Assembly (NCBI RefSeq): GCF_002929335.1
Contig: NZ_PJIL01000003.1
Coordinates: forward strand, 309,566 to 373,565
From: Arthrobacter sp. Y81
GTDB lineage: Bacteria; Actinomycetota; Actinomycetes; Actinomycetales; Micrococcaceae
Length of the DNA: 64,000 nt
Reading direction: 5' to 3'
Each line of letters begins with the position of its first letter. The first letter of the stretch is position 1. Made by a program: the position numbers and the translations under genes. The notes under the pieces are model-generated. The model was given only the letters and a program-made list of their open reading frames with translations. It ran no database searches and was not told the DNA's origin. Positions 42,955 through 51,283 of the stretch are shown in pieces.

Positions 42955-43719
42955 GTGCTGATTCTGCTGCCGCCGTCCGAAGGCAAGACCCCCGCTCCCA
43001 ACGGTGACGCCGTCGACTGGACCGCCCTGAGCTTTCCCGCTTTGAACACGTACCGCGCGAAGGTTCTCGAGGCATTGGGAAACGTCAGTGCCCACCAGGA
43101 CGCCCTCGCGTTGCTGGGCGTCGGCGCCTCGCTGAGTGCCGACGTCGAACGCAATACCCGGCTGCATACGGAACCGGCGGCTCCAGCGCACCAGGTCTAT
43201 TCCGGGGTCCTGTACGACGCGCTGGGCTACCAGTCGCTGACGGCAGCGCAGCGCCGGAAGGCCGATGAATCGGTACTGGTCATTTCCGCCCTCTGGGGCG
43301 CCATCCGCTTTGCCGACCGGGTGCCCGCCTACCGGCTGTCCATGGGGACGTCACTGCCCGACGTCGGCCGCCTCGCTTCGTTCTGGAAGCCGCAGATTTC
43401 GGAGGCGCTGGCAGCCGAAACGGGAGGGTCGCTGTTAGTGGACTGCCGCTCCAGCACCTATGCCGCCGCCTGGGCTCCCCCGCTGGCGCAGACCGTTGCC
43501 GTCAACGTCTTCACGGAGGTGAACGGCGTCCGCAAGGTGGTCAGCCACTTCGCCAAGCACACCCGCGGCGAGCTGGCACGTCACCTGCTGACGCGTCGGG
43601 GTTCGGCCCCCCGCATGCCAGCTCAACTGCTCAAGGCGGCCCGGGAGAAGTGGGATGCCGAACTGGTCGAAGGCACCGCGCGCAAGGCGCACGCCCTCAA
43701 CATCATCCTGCCCAACTGA
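42955..43719 (+). CDS. yaaA: YaaA-family peroxide stress protein
   Basis: 254 residues of the YaaA/DUF328 family. E. coli YaaA lowers free iron and binds DNA during H2O2 stress. Conserved elements are LLPPSEGKT at the N terminus, YSGVLYDALGY, LWGAIRFADRVPAYRLSM in the middle, and FAKHTRGELARHLL near the end. GTG start with a -10 hexamer 6 nt upstream. It stands alone between the exported esterase and the zinc-ribbon protein. Confidence 0.9.
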   Translation: MLILLPPSEGKTPAPNGDAVDWTALSFPALNTYRAKVLEALGNVSAHQDALALLGVGASLSADVERNTRLHTEPAAPAHQVYSGVLYDALGYQSLTAAQRRKADESVLVISALWGAIRFADRVPAYRLSMGTSLPDVGRLASFWKPQISEALAAETGGSLLVDCRSSTYAAAWAPPLAQTVAVNVFTEVNGVRKVVSHFAKHTRGELARHLLTRRGSAPRMPAQLLKAAREKWDAELVEGTARKAHALNIILPN

Positions 43720-43782
43720 CTCGCAGTTAACGTCGTCATTCGCGCTTTTCACGACGTTAACTGCCAGCTACTTGGGGGTGGC

Positions 43783-44520
43783 TTAGGCCCACTCTGCCGA
43801 GCGGACCAGGATGCAGCCGGAATCCGGGCAAAATACAACGTCGTCCTCGGCTGCTGCCTTGATCTCGGCAAGGTCACCCGGGCTGAGCTGCATTCCCGAG
43901 CCTTCGGACTTGCCGTGGAACAGCCTGGCCGCGCCGACTCCGCGTTTGGCAAGGGTCTTTTCGTAGACAGCCAGCAGGCCCGCGTCGAGGCCCGCGGCGA
44001 ACTCCGAGCGCTTGCGGCCGACCTCTCCCGCCTCGGCGGCAATCTCGGCCAGGGCCGCGTCCAGCTCGGCGCGGATCACACCAAAGGAGCCCTGGACATC
44101 GTCCACGATCTGCTGCTGGGCCGCCTGGCGTTCGCGGAGTCCCTCGAGGCGCTCCATGACTTCGAGTTCAACGTCCTCAAGGGCCGAACGCCGCTTGTTG
44201 AGCGAGGCAATGTCGCTTTGCAGGGCGACGAGGTCCTTGGAGAGGCCGGTGCCGCTGTTCAGCCGCGCTTCGTCCCGTTCGATCCGGGAGGCCACCTGCT
44301 CAACGTCCGCTTCCGAGCGCTTGAGCTCGGCTTCGGCGTCGTGGACCGCCATTTTTGCGGCTCCGAGCTCGCCGTTGGCCACGGACAGGGCAGCTTCAAG
44401 GTCGCTGATCCGGGGATCGCTTTCGATGGTCCGGCGGCGGTTGGACAGCGATTTGAGCCTGGCGTCGAGTCCCTGCAGTTCGAGCAATTTCAACTGTTCC
44501 GCCGGTGCTGCCTTGGCCAC
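43783..44520 (-). CDS. Coiled-coil protein with degenerate C-terminal zinc ribbon
   Basis: 245 residues: a long coiled coil (about 10-185) and a C-terminal zinc-ribbon-like end, family of M. tuberculosis Rv2229c and Helicobacter HP0958-type proteins. The zinc site is damaged: in other members two C-x2-C pairs occur, but here the first is replaced by GKSEGSGM and the second reads C-PDSG-C (four residues between cysteines) before ILVRS, so zinc is unlikely to bind. GTG start with GGAGG 5 nt upstream. It lies just downstream of the Nif3 gene, a conserved actinobacterial pair. Confidence 0.82.
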   Translation of the reverse strand: MAKAAPAEQLKLLELQGLDARLKSLSNRRRTIESDPRISDLEAALSVANGELGAAKMAVHDAEAELKRSEADVEQVASRIERDEARLNSGTGLSKDLVALQSDIASLNKRRSALEDVELEVMERLEGLRERQAAQQQIVDDVQGSFGVIRAELDAALAEIAAEAGEVGRKRSEFAAGLDAGLLAVYEKTLAKRGVGAARLFHGKSEGSGMQLSPGDLAEIKAAAEDDVVFCPDSGCILVRSAEWA

Positions 44521-44580
44521 TATTACCTCCGCTTGTTCCTACCGGCCGCAGCCGGGCACCGGACCGGCGCAGTTTAGACT

Positions 44581-45513
44581 CTAGTCCCCGCCCGGAGTCA
44601 GAATGAAGTCCCAGGGATCGCTGTTGGTGGTGCTGACGCGGATGTCCACGTCGTGGCCCTGGTCGCTGAGGACATTTCCCAGCGCGTCGGCCGCAGCGGG
44701 CAGCCACAGCCATTCGCTGGCGAAGTGCGAAACATCGATAAGGTAGGGCCGATCGTTCACGGCATTCTCACGGGCCTCGGACGCCGGGTGGTGGCGAAGG
44801 TCCGCCGTCACGAAGATATCGGCGTTGCTTGCCCGGACCTCGTTAAACAGGGAGTCGCCCGCGCCGCCGCAGACGGCCACGCGCCGGACCAGCCCGTCCT
44901 TGTCCCCGGACACGCGGACGCCTCCCGCGACGGATGGAAGGATGCCGAACACGCGGGCCGCGAAGTCCCCCAGCGTCATAACGTCCTCAAGGTCCCCCAC
45001 CCGGCCGATGCCTTCTTCGGGCAGTCCGTTCGGGGAGGGGGTAAGGGGAACCACGTCGTTGAGGCCAAGGGCGTCTGCCAGGACATCCGAGACGCCCCCG
45101 ACGGCGGAGTCACCGTTGGTGTGAACGGTCAGCAGTCCGGTTCCGGATTCGATGAGGCGGTGGACCGCTTTGCCTTTTGCCGTCGTCGCCGCCACCGACG
45201 TGACTCCCTTAAGCAGCAGGGGGTGGTGCGTGATCAGCAGCCCAGCGCCCCATTCGATGGCTTCCTCAATGACGTCGAGGGTGGGATCGACAGCGAACAT
45301 GATCCTGCTGACTTCTGCCGCCGGATGGCCGGCCACCAGGCCCACCTCGTCCCATTCCTCGGCGAGGGACTCCGGCCAGAGCTCTTCAACAGCAAGCAGG
45401 ATCTGGCCGAGCGTGGGGGCATCGGAGGACTCGGCTGCTTCAGTGGACTCCGCACCGGCGTGATCGGCAGTGGTAGGGGCGTCGTCTGCAACGTCGGTGT
45501 TCACAGGTTCCAT
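44581..45513 (-). CDS. Nif3-like dinuclear metal centre protein (DUF34/YbgI)
   Basis: 310 residues. The Nif3/YbgI hexamer family is seen in WDEVGLVAG, LLITHHPLLLKG (metal-binding histidines), SGTGLLTVHTNGDSA and, in the C-terminal half, FVTADLRHH and LIDVSHFASEW. Proposed roles include GTP cyclohydrolase I type 2 and metal handling; the true reaction is unsettled. The first 30 residues are an acidic, low-complexity extension (MEPVNTDVADDAPTT). It is coupled in order with the zinc-ribbon protein and divergent from msrA. Confidence 0.9.
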   Translation of the reverse strand: MEPVNTDVADDAPTTADHAGAESTEAAESSDAPTLGQILLAVEELWPESLAEEWDEVGLVAGHPAAEVSRIMFAVDPTLDVIEEAIEWGAGLLITHHPLLLKGVTSVAATTAKGKAVHRLIESGTGLLTVHTNGDSAVGGVSDVLADALGLNDVVPLTPSPNGLPEEGIGRVGDLEDVMTLGDFAARVFGILPSVAGGVRVSGDKDGLVRRVAVCGGAGDSLFNEVRASNADIFVTADLRHHPASEARENAVNDRPYLIDVSHFASEWLWLPAAADALGNVLSDQGHDVDIRVSTTNSDPWDFILTPGGD

Positions 45514-45612
45514 ACCCTCATTTTTACCCTATCCGCCGGCTTCGTCCGCACGTGTAACAGTCTCGTAAGGTGGTGGGGGAATCATCAGCGCGCTTCAACC
45601 ATTGAAGAGGAC

Positions 45613-46137
45613 ATGAAAACTTTTGTGCTTGGCGGAGGCTGTTTCTGGTGCCTCGACGCCGTCTACCAAAAAACCAAGGGCGTCACGTCGGTTATTTCGG
45701 GGTACACCGGCGGCCATGACCGCCATCCGGACTATTACTCGGTCTGCTCGGGCACCACGGGCCATGCCGAAGTAGTGGCAGTGAGTTTCGATGAGGACGT
45801 GATCCCCGCCGAGGTCATCCTGGACATGTTCTTCGCCCTCCACGACCCCACGACGCTCAACCGCCAGGGGTACGACGTCGGCACCCAGTACCGCTCGTCC
45901 ATGTTCTACGAGACCACCGAGGAAAAGATCCTCTTCGAAGAGGCCATCGAACGGAACCAGGAGCTGTGGGCACATCCGATCGTCACCGAGGTAAGCAGGC
46001 TGCCCGCGTTCCACGTGGCCGAGGATATCCACCAGGACTACTACGCCAAGCATCCGGAACAGGGCTATTGCCAGGTGATCATCAACCCAAAGCTGGCCAA
46101 GGCACGGAAATATTACTCTGCATGGCTTAATGCTTAG
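45613..46137 (+). CDS. msrA: Peptide methionine sulfoxide reductase MsrA
   Basis: Reduces methionine-S-sulfoxide in proteins; 174 residues. Catalytic motif GGGCFWC with C10 (nucleophile) and C13; the FALHDPTTLNRQGYDVGTQYRS region is diagnostic of MsrA. GYCQVI holds a possible recycling cysteine. ATG 45613 has GAAGAGG close upstream. The in-frame sequence before it is antisense to nif3 and not coding. It lies before cysK-cysE, a loose grouping of sulfur genes, but is likely transcribed alone. Confidence 0.96.
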   Translation: MKTFVLGGGCFWCLDAVYQKTKGVTSVISGYTGGHDRHPDYYSVCSGTTGHAEVVAVSFDEDVIPAEVILDMFFALHDPTTLNRQGYDVGTQYRSSMFYETTEEKILFEEAIERNQELWAHPIVTEVSRLPAFHVAEDIHQDYYAKHPEQGYCQVIINPKLAKARKYYSAWLNA

Positions 46138-46214
46138 CAGCGTTCCGGCCGCCCTCGTTAGGCTGACCTCAGTATTCGCTGTTCAGAGAACTCTTCAGAG
46201 ATAGGCACAAATAC

Positions 46215-47150
46215 ATGGCACGGATCTACGACGACGTCACCCAGCTTGTCGGCGGCACTCCGCTGGTCAGGCTCAACCGCCTGACCGAGGGCCTGGACGC
46301 CCAGGTGGCCGTCAAGCTCGAGTTCTACAACCCGGCCAACAGCGTCAAGGACCGTATCGGCGTAGCCATTGTTGACGCCGCGGAGAAGTCCGGCGCGCTC
46401 AAGCCCGGCGGAACCATCGTCGAAGGAACGTCCGGCAACACCGGCATCGCCCTGGCCATGGTAGGTGCCGCCCGCGGCTACAAGGTCATCCTGACCATGC
46501 CCGAGACCATGTCCACGGAACGCCGTGTCATGCTCCGTGCGTTCGGTGCGGAGATCGTGCTGACCCCGGGATCCGAAGGCATGCGCGGCGCCGTGGAGAA
46601 GGCCCAGGAGATCGTGGCCAACACGGAGAACTCCATCTGGGCCCAGCAGTTCGCCAACGAAGCCAACCCCGAGATCCACCGCACCACCACGGCCGAGGAA
46701 ATCTGGACCGACACCGACGGCAAGGTAGACATCTTTGTCTCCGGCATCGGTACCGGCGGAACCATCACCGGCGTCGGCCAGGTCCTGAAGGAACGCAAGC
46801 CGGACGTCCAGATTGTCGCCATCGAACCGAAGGATTCCGCAATCCTTAACGGCGGCGCTCCCGGCCCGCACAAGATCCAGGGCATCGGCGCCAACTTCAT
46901 CCCTGAAATCCTGGACACCAACGTCTACGACGAAGTCCTGGACGCCACCCTGGAGGATTCAGTCCGCGTGGCCCGCGACCTCGGGGTCAAGGAAGGCATC
47001 CTGGGCGGCATTTCCTCCGGCGCAATCGTCTGGGGTGCCCTCGAACTCGCCAAGCGCCCGGAGAACGCCGGCAAGCTCATCGTCGCGGTTGTCTGCGACT
47101 TCGGCGAGCGTTACATCTCCACCGTGCTCTATGACGACATCCGAGGCTAA
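46215..47150 (+). CDS. cysK: Cysteine synthase (O-acetylserine sulfhydrylase)
   Basis: Makes L-cysteine from O-acetylserine and sulfide with PLP; 311 residues. The PLP lysine is K45 (NSVKDRIG); [12 protein letters not shown] is the substrate loop and [13 protein letters not shown] the phosphate-binding loop. It lies 41 nt upstream of cysE, so both steps of cysteine synthesis are in one operon and CysK can form the cysteine synthase complex with CysE, whose C terminus ends in Ile as that interaction requires. Confidence 0.97.
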   Translation: MARIYDDVTQLVGGTPLVRLNRLTEGLDAQVAVKLEFYNPANSVKDRIGVAIVDAAEKSGALKPGGTIVEGTSGNTGIALAMVGAARGYKVILTMPETMSTERRVMLRAFGAEIVLTPGSEGMRGAVEKAQEIVANTENSIWAQQFANEANPEIHRTTTAEEIWTDTDGKVDIFVSGIGTGGTITGVGQVLKERKPDVQIVAIEPKDSAILNGGAPGPHKIQGIGANFIPEILDTNVYDEVLDATLEDSVRVARDLGVKEGILGGISSGAIVWGALELAKRPENAGKLIVAVVCDFGERYISTVLYDDIRG

Positions 47151-47191
47151 GTCTTAGCCCGCCATTCCCTGTTTCCTGTAGAAAGGTCTTT

Positions 47192-47776
47192 GTGAGCTTT
47201 TTCGCAAGACTTAAGGAAGACCTCGACGCCGCCCGGTCGCATGACCCGGCGGCTCGAGGTTCTTTTGAGAACTTTTTTGCCTACTCCGGCCTGCATGCCA
47301 TCTGGGCGCACCGCCTGACGCATAAGCTCTGGCAGAATCCCTCGCTACGCTTTCCGGCGCGCCTCATTTCGCAGTTGGCGCGGTTCCTGACCGGGATCGA
47401 GATTCATCCGGGCGCCACCATCGGCAAGCGGTTCTTCATCGACCACGGCATGGGTGTGGTCATCGGAGAGACGGCGGAAATCGGCGAGGACGTCATGATC
47501 TACCACGGCGTCACGCTCGGTGGAAGGTCACTTGCCAAGGTCAAGAGGCACCCCACCATCGGGGACCGGGTGACCATCGGTGCCGGCGCCAAGATCCTGG
47601 GCCCTATCACCATCGGGCGCGACAGTGCCGTCGGGGCCAACGCCGTGGTGGTCAAGGACGCCCCGCCGGAGTCCATCATCACCGGTGTCCCGGCAACGTG
47701 GCGCCACCGTGACGCCCAGCGCGAAACCAAGCCTGCCGTGGACCCCGCCGAGTACTACATCGAGTACCGGATCTAG
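47192..47776 (+). CDS. cysE: Serine O-acetyltransferase
   Basis: Acetylates serine with acetyl-CoA, supplying CysK; 194 residues, the short form. Left-handed beta-helix hexapeptide repeats run through [25 protein letters not shown] and [19 protein letters not shown]; the catalytic histidine is in FIDHG. The C terminus YYIEYRI ends in Ile, as needed to insert into the CysK active site. GTG start with GAAAGG upstream. Confidence 0.96.
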   Translation: MSFFARLKEDLDAARSHDPAARGSFENFFAYSGLHAIWAHRLTHKLWQNPSLRFPARLISQLARFLTGIEIHPGATIGKRFFIDHGMGVVIGETAEIGEDVMIYHGVTLGGRSLAKVKRHPTIGDRVTIGAGAKILGPITIGRDSAVGANAVVVKDAPPESIITGVPATWRHRDAQRETKPAVDPAEYYIEYRI

Positions 47777-47789
47777 CGGAGTACAGGAT

Positions 47790-48623
47790 CTAACGGCCAA
47801 TCCGCTGGTAGATGGCCCAGAAAACCGCGTCGAACGCACGGTCCGGCAGGAGCCGACGCAGTGTCACGATGGCCCGGGCACCTTTGCCTACCGGATAACG
47901 TGTCTTTGGCCGGGCGGCCGTGGCGGCGTGGACGATTGCGTCGGCGACGACTTCCGGGTGCGTTGACATGCCGGCGCCAGCGGTGGAGGCCAACGCGGCC
48001 GCGACGATTTTTGCCTGGTCCCCGTAAGGTCCGTGCCCGGAGGTTGCCAGCAGGCTCTCGCCGGAGATGCCGCCCCATTCCGTCTGGGTGCCTGCCGGTT
48101 CGATGATTGACACCTTGATGCCGTGGGGCTTGAGTTCCACGCGAAGAGAGTCGCTGAGCCCTTCGACGGCGAACTTCGTGGCGTGGTACCAGGCGCCCAG
48201 GGGCTCGTACATCTTGCCGCCGATGGAGGAGACGTTGATGATCCTCCCCTGCGCCGCTGCCCGCATGGCGGGCAGCACCAGCTGGGTCATGCGTGCCAGG
48301 CCGAAGACATTGACGTCGAACTGCCGCCGGCCTTCCGCCGGTTCCACCTCTTCCAGGGACCCGTACGACCCATAGCCGGCGTTGTTGACGAGGACATCGA
48401 TCCTGCCGTGGGCTTCGAGGATCGTACCCACGGCTGCTGCCATCGATGCATCATCCGTGACATCCAGGTCCAGCACCTTCACGCCGAATGCTTTCAGCGG
48501 CTCCATTTTCCCGACCCGCCGGGCCCCCGCGTACACCGTGAAGCCATGTTCGCTGAGCTTTTTGGCGGCCTCGAACCCAATGCCGGTGGACGCACCGGTG
48601 ACAAACGCGACTGGTTGGGACAT
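47790..48623 (-). CDS. Short-chain dehydrogenase/reductase
   Basis: 277 residues, classical SDR. Cofactor motif TGASTGIGF, NNAGYGSYGS, catalytic serine in NVSSIGGK and YxxxK (YHATKFAVEG). The ARRVGKM segment after the second strand (Arg-Arg) suggests NADP. ATG 48623 has AAGGAG 9 nt upstream, which decides the start; the longer frame upstream is not coding. It converges on cysE with 13 nt between. The long C-terminal extension (LRRLLPDRAFDAVFWAIY) resembles SDRs of ketone or steroid type; the substrate is unknown. Confidence 0.85.
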   Translation of the reverse strand: MSQPVAFVTGASTGIGFEAAKKLSEHGFTVYAGARRVGKMEPLKAFGVKVLDLDVTDDASMAAAVGTILEAHGRIDVLVNNAGYGSYGSLEEVEPAEGRRQFDVNVFGLARMTQLVLPAMRAAAQGRIINVSSIGGKMYEPLGAWYHATKFAVEGLSDSLRVELKPHGIKVSIIEPAGTQTEWGGISGESLLATSGHGPYGDQAKIVAAALASTAGAGMSTHPEVVADAIVHAATAARPKTRYPVGKGARAIVTLRRLLPDRAFDAVFWAIYQRIGR

Positions 48624-48768
48624 GTGCTGCACTCCTTGGTAACGGCAGGCATAGGCAACGCGGGCCCGTTCGGGCCTGTTAACGACAACGGCCGGCGCCT
48701 CCCAGAGTATCCGGGAAGCGCCGGCGCTTAATGTCACCGGTGGTGTGAGTGCCGGTGTGGTGTTGAGG

Positions 48769-50205
48769 CTAGTGGGTGTCCACTGCCTCGATTTCGGACT
48801 TGTCCTCGCCCCAGAGGGTGTGGAACGTGCCTTCGGCGTCAACACGGCCGTAGGTGTGTGCACCGAAGAGGTCGCGCTGTCCCTGGATCACGGCGGCGGG
48901 CAGGCGCTTGCGGCGCAGGCCGTCGTAGTAGGCCAGCGAGGAGGAGAAGACAGGGACGGGGATACCCAGCTGCACCGCCGTAGCCACAACGCGGCGCCAG
49001 GCCGGCAGGACCTCGGCAATGGCCTTGGTGAACGCCGGAGCGAACAGCAGGTTCGCCGGCTTTTCCTCCGCGGCGTAGGCCTTGGTGATTTCCTTCAGCA
49101 GTTCCGCACGGATGATGCAGCCGCCGCGCCACAGCGAGGCGATCTCATCAAGCTTCAGGTCCCAACCATATTCCTTGGCGGCCGAGGTCAGCATGTCCAG
49201 GCCCTGGGCGTAGGAAACCAGCTTGGAGGCGTACAGGGCCTGGCGGACGTCCTCGACGAACGTTTCCGGGACCTCGACGGCGATTTCCTCGCCGGCGAGC
49301 AGTTCCTGGGCCAGCTTGCGCTGTTCGGCCTGGGACGAAAGCGCACGCGCGAACACGGACTCGGCGATGCCCGACGTCGGGGATCCCAGCTCGAGCGCGG
49401 AGATGACCGTCCAGCGGCCGGTGCCCTTCTGGCCTGCTGCGTCTACAACGACGTCGACGAACGGCTTGCCCGTGCGGGTGTCGACGTGGCCGAGGACCTC
49501 GGCGGAGATTTCGATCAGGAAGGAAGCGAGCTCGCCCTTGTTCCACTCGGCGAAGATCTTGGACTGCTCGGCCGGTTCGATGCCGGCGCCGGAGCGCAGC
49601 AGGTCGAAGGCTTCGCCGATGACCTGCATGTCGGCGTATTCGATGCCGTTGTGGACCATCTTGACGAAGTGGCCGGCGCCGTCGGTGCCGATCCAGGCGC
49701 AGCAGGGCTGGCCGTCGACGTTAGCGGCGATCTTTTCCAGCAGCGGCCCGAGGGCGTCGTAGGACTCCTTGGAGCCGCCAGGCATGATGGACGGGCCGTT
49801 CAGGGCGCCTTCCTCACCGCCGGACACACCGATGCCCACGAAGTGCAGGTCCTTCTTGGCGAGGGCGGCTTCGCGGCGGCGGGTGTCCTCGTAGTGCGAG
49901 TTGCCGGCGTCGATGATGATGTCCCCAGCCTCCAGCAGGGGCTCAAGCTGCTCGATCACGGAGTCGACCGGCTTGCCGGCCTTGACCATGATGAGCACGC
50001 GGCGGGGCTTTTCCAGGGAATCCACAAGCTCCTGGAGGGTTTCGGTACGCACGAAGTCGCCGTCGTGTCCGTGCTTTTCCAGCAGCGCGTCAGTCTTCTC
50101 AACAGACCTGTTGTGCAGGGCCACGGTGAAGCCGTTACGGGCCAGGTTGCGGGCGAGGTTGGCCCCCATCACCGCGAGGCCGGTGACACCGATGTGTGCT
50201 GACAT
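48769..50205 (-). CDS. gnd: 6-phosphogluconate dehydrogenase, decarboxylating
   Basis: Oxidises 6-phosphogluconate to ribulose 5-phosphate, CO2 and NADPH; 478 residues. NADP motif GLAVMGANLARN with NRS at the 2'-phosphate site, IDAGNSHYEDT, HFVGIGVSGGEEGA and the catalytic lysine in HFVKMVHNGIEY. ATG 50205 is preferred over the TTG three bases earlier, given GGAG 5 nt away. It diverges from a FadR-type regulator, like the GntR-controlled gnd of C. glutamicum. A 5'-UTR hairpin lies about 40 nt before the start. Confidence 0.96.
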   Translation of the reverse strand: MSAHIGVTGLAVMGANLARNLARNGFTVALHNRSVEKTDALLEKHGHDGDFVRTETLQELVDSLEKPRRVLIMVKAGKPVDSVIEQLEPLLEAGDIIIDAGNSHYEDTRRREAALAKKDLHFVGIGVSGGEEGALNGPSIMPGGSKESYDALGPLLEKIAANVDGQPCCAWIGTDGAGHFVKMVHNGIEYADMQVIGEAFDLLRSGAGIEPAEQSKIFAEWNKGELASFLIEISAEVLGHVDTRTGKPFVDVVVDAAGQKGTGRWTVISALELGSPTSGIAESVFARALSSQAEQRKLAQELLAGEEIAVEVPETFVEDVRQALYASKLVSYAQGLDMLTSAAKEYGWDLKLDEIASLWRGGCIIRAELLKEITKAYAAEEKPANLLFAPAFTKAIAEVLPAWRRVVATAVQLGIPVPVFSSSLAYYDGLRRKRLPAAVIQGQRDLFGAHTYGRVDAEGTFHTLWGEDKSEIEAVDTH

Positions 50206-50242
50206 CAAAACTCCAATTCATTTCTGTGCAACGTGTGCATTC

Positions 50243-50265
50243 TGTTCCGCACTTCCTGCGGAACA
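50243..50265 (-). promoter_or_regulatory. 5'-UTR hairpin upstream of gnd
   Basis: An 8-bp perfect stem (TGTTCCGC with GCGGAACA) whose minus-strand loop reads AGGAAGT, a Shine-Dalgarno-like sequence held in the loop. Confidence 0.4.
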
Positions 50266-50453
50266 CGCTTTAAGAACCAGTGGCTGTCAATAAACCATAT
50301 GTATTTCCGCGGACAACGGGAAAGTTGCGCCCACGTTTTGGAAGGCGGCGCGTCATAAAACAGTCTATGATGCCGCCAGCGTGAGGCCGGGGCGGCGGCC
50401 GCCCCGGGTCCGTCATGGGTTGGGCCCGCGCCGGACGGCGGCGCCGGCACGAT

Positions 50454-50459
50454 TATGCT
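50454..50459 (+). promoter_or_regulatory. Candidate -10 box (TATGCT), leaderless FadR-type regulator
   Basis: TATGCT ends 7 nt before ATG 50467. It includes the ATG at 50455, arguing that the latter is not the true start. Confidence 0.45.
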
Positions 50460-50466
50460 TACCACT

Positions 50467-51195
50467 ATGTCAACCAGCCTCCATCATCGCGCCATCGAAC
50501 ACCTGGGAACCCGTATCGTGAGCGGCGCGCTGCCCACGGGCCATGTGATGCTGGCTGAGCAACTCGAGGATGAGCTGAAGGTTTCCCGCTCCGTGGTGCG
50601 GGAAGCCGTCCGGGTCCTGCAGTCCCTCGGCCTGGTGGAAACCATCAAGCGCGTGGGGATCCGGGTGCTTCCGGCCAGCCGCTGGAATCCGTTCGATCCC
50701 CTGGTCATCCGCTGGCGCCTGGCCGGCGAGGGCCGCGGCGCCCAGCTCAGGTCCCTGGCGGAGCTGCGCTCCGCCGTCGAACCCGTCGCCGCCGAACTGG
50801 CCGCCGCCAACGCCCCGCAGGACCTCCGGAAGGAACTGCTGGACGTGTCGCTGGCCATGCGCGACGCCGGACGGGCCGGCAACGTGGCGGAGTTCCTGCA
50901 GCTGGACATCCGCTTCCATTCCTTGCTCCTCAGCGGCTCGGGTAATGAAATGTTCGCCAACCTGGTAGGCCAGGTGGCGGAAACCCTGACCGGCCGGACC
51001 GTCCACGGCCTCATGCCGGACCACCCCCGCGAGGCCGCCCTGCAGTGGCATGTGGACGTGGCGGAGGCCATTGCCGCAGGGGACGCCGCCGGGGCCCGGG
51101 AGGCCTCCAGCCGGATCATGCGTGAGACGATCACCGAAATGGAGGCTGGCTGGCGGGACCAGCCCAGGGTCTTCGTCCCCCTGCCGCAGGCCTGA
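50467..51195 (+). CDS. GntR-family (FadR subfamily, FCD domain) transcriptional regulator
   Basis: About 242 residues: winged HTH at the N terminus (GTRIVSGALPTGHVMLAEQLEDELKVSRSVVREAVRVLQSLGLVE) and an all-helical FCD effector domain with metal ligands in LDIRFHSLLL and the late WHVDVAEAI histidine. It sits between gnd and the idnD-idnO genes, so it likely senses gluconate or a related acid and controls both flanking units; the C. glutamicum GntR1/GntR2 repressors of gnd are the precedent. ATG 50467 is preferred (leaderless); ATG 50455 is the alternative. Confidence 0.85.
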   Translation: MSTSLHHRAIEHLGTRIVSGALPTGHVMLAEQLEDELKVSRSVVREAVRVLQSLGLVETIKRVGIRVLPASRWNPFDPLVIRWRLAGEGRGAQLRSLAELRSAVEPVAAELAAANAPQDLRKELLDVSLAMRDAGRAGNVAEFLQLDIRFHSLLLSGSGNEMFANLVGQVAETLTGRTVHGLMPDHPREAALQWHVDVAEAIAAGDAAGAREASSRIMRETITEMEAGWRDQPRVFVPLPQA

Positions 51196-51283
51196 CCGCC
51201 AGCCTCGCGCCCTGACCGCCAGCCTCGCGCCCTGCTGACGGACCGGCCGCGCCGAGCCGGCCGGGGGAGGCGCAGCCCCGTCC

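Noticed and set aside
44653..46137. 494-residue version of MsrA
   Set aside because: The N-terminal two thirds lie antisense to nif3; MsrA is complete from ATG 45613.
48745..50202. 485-codon plus-strand frame opposite gnd
   Set aside because: Antisense shadow of gnd.
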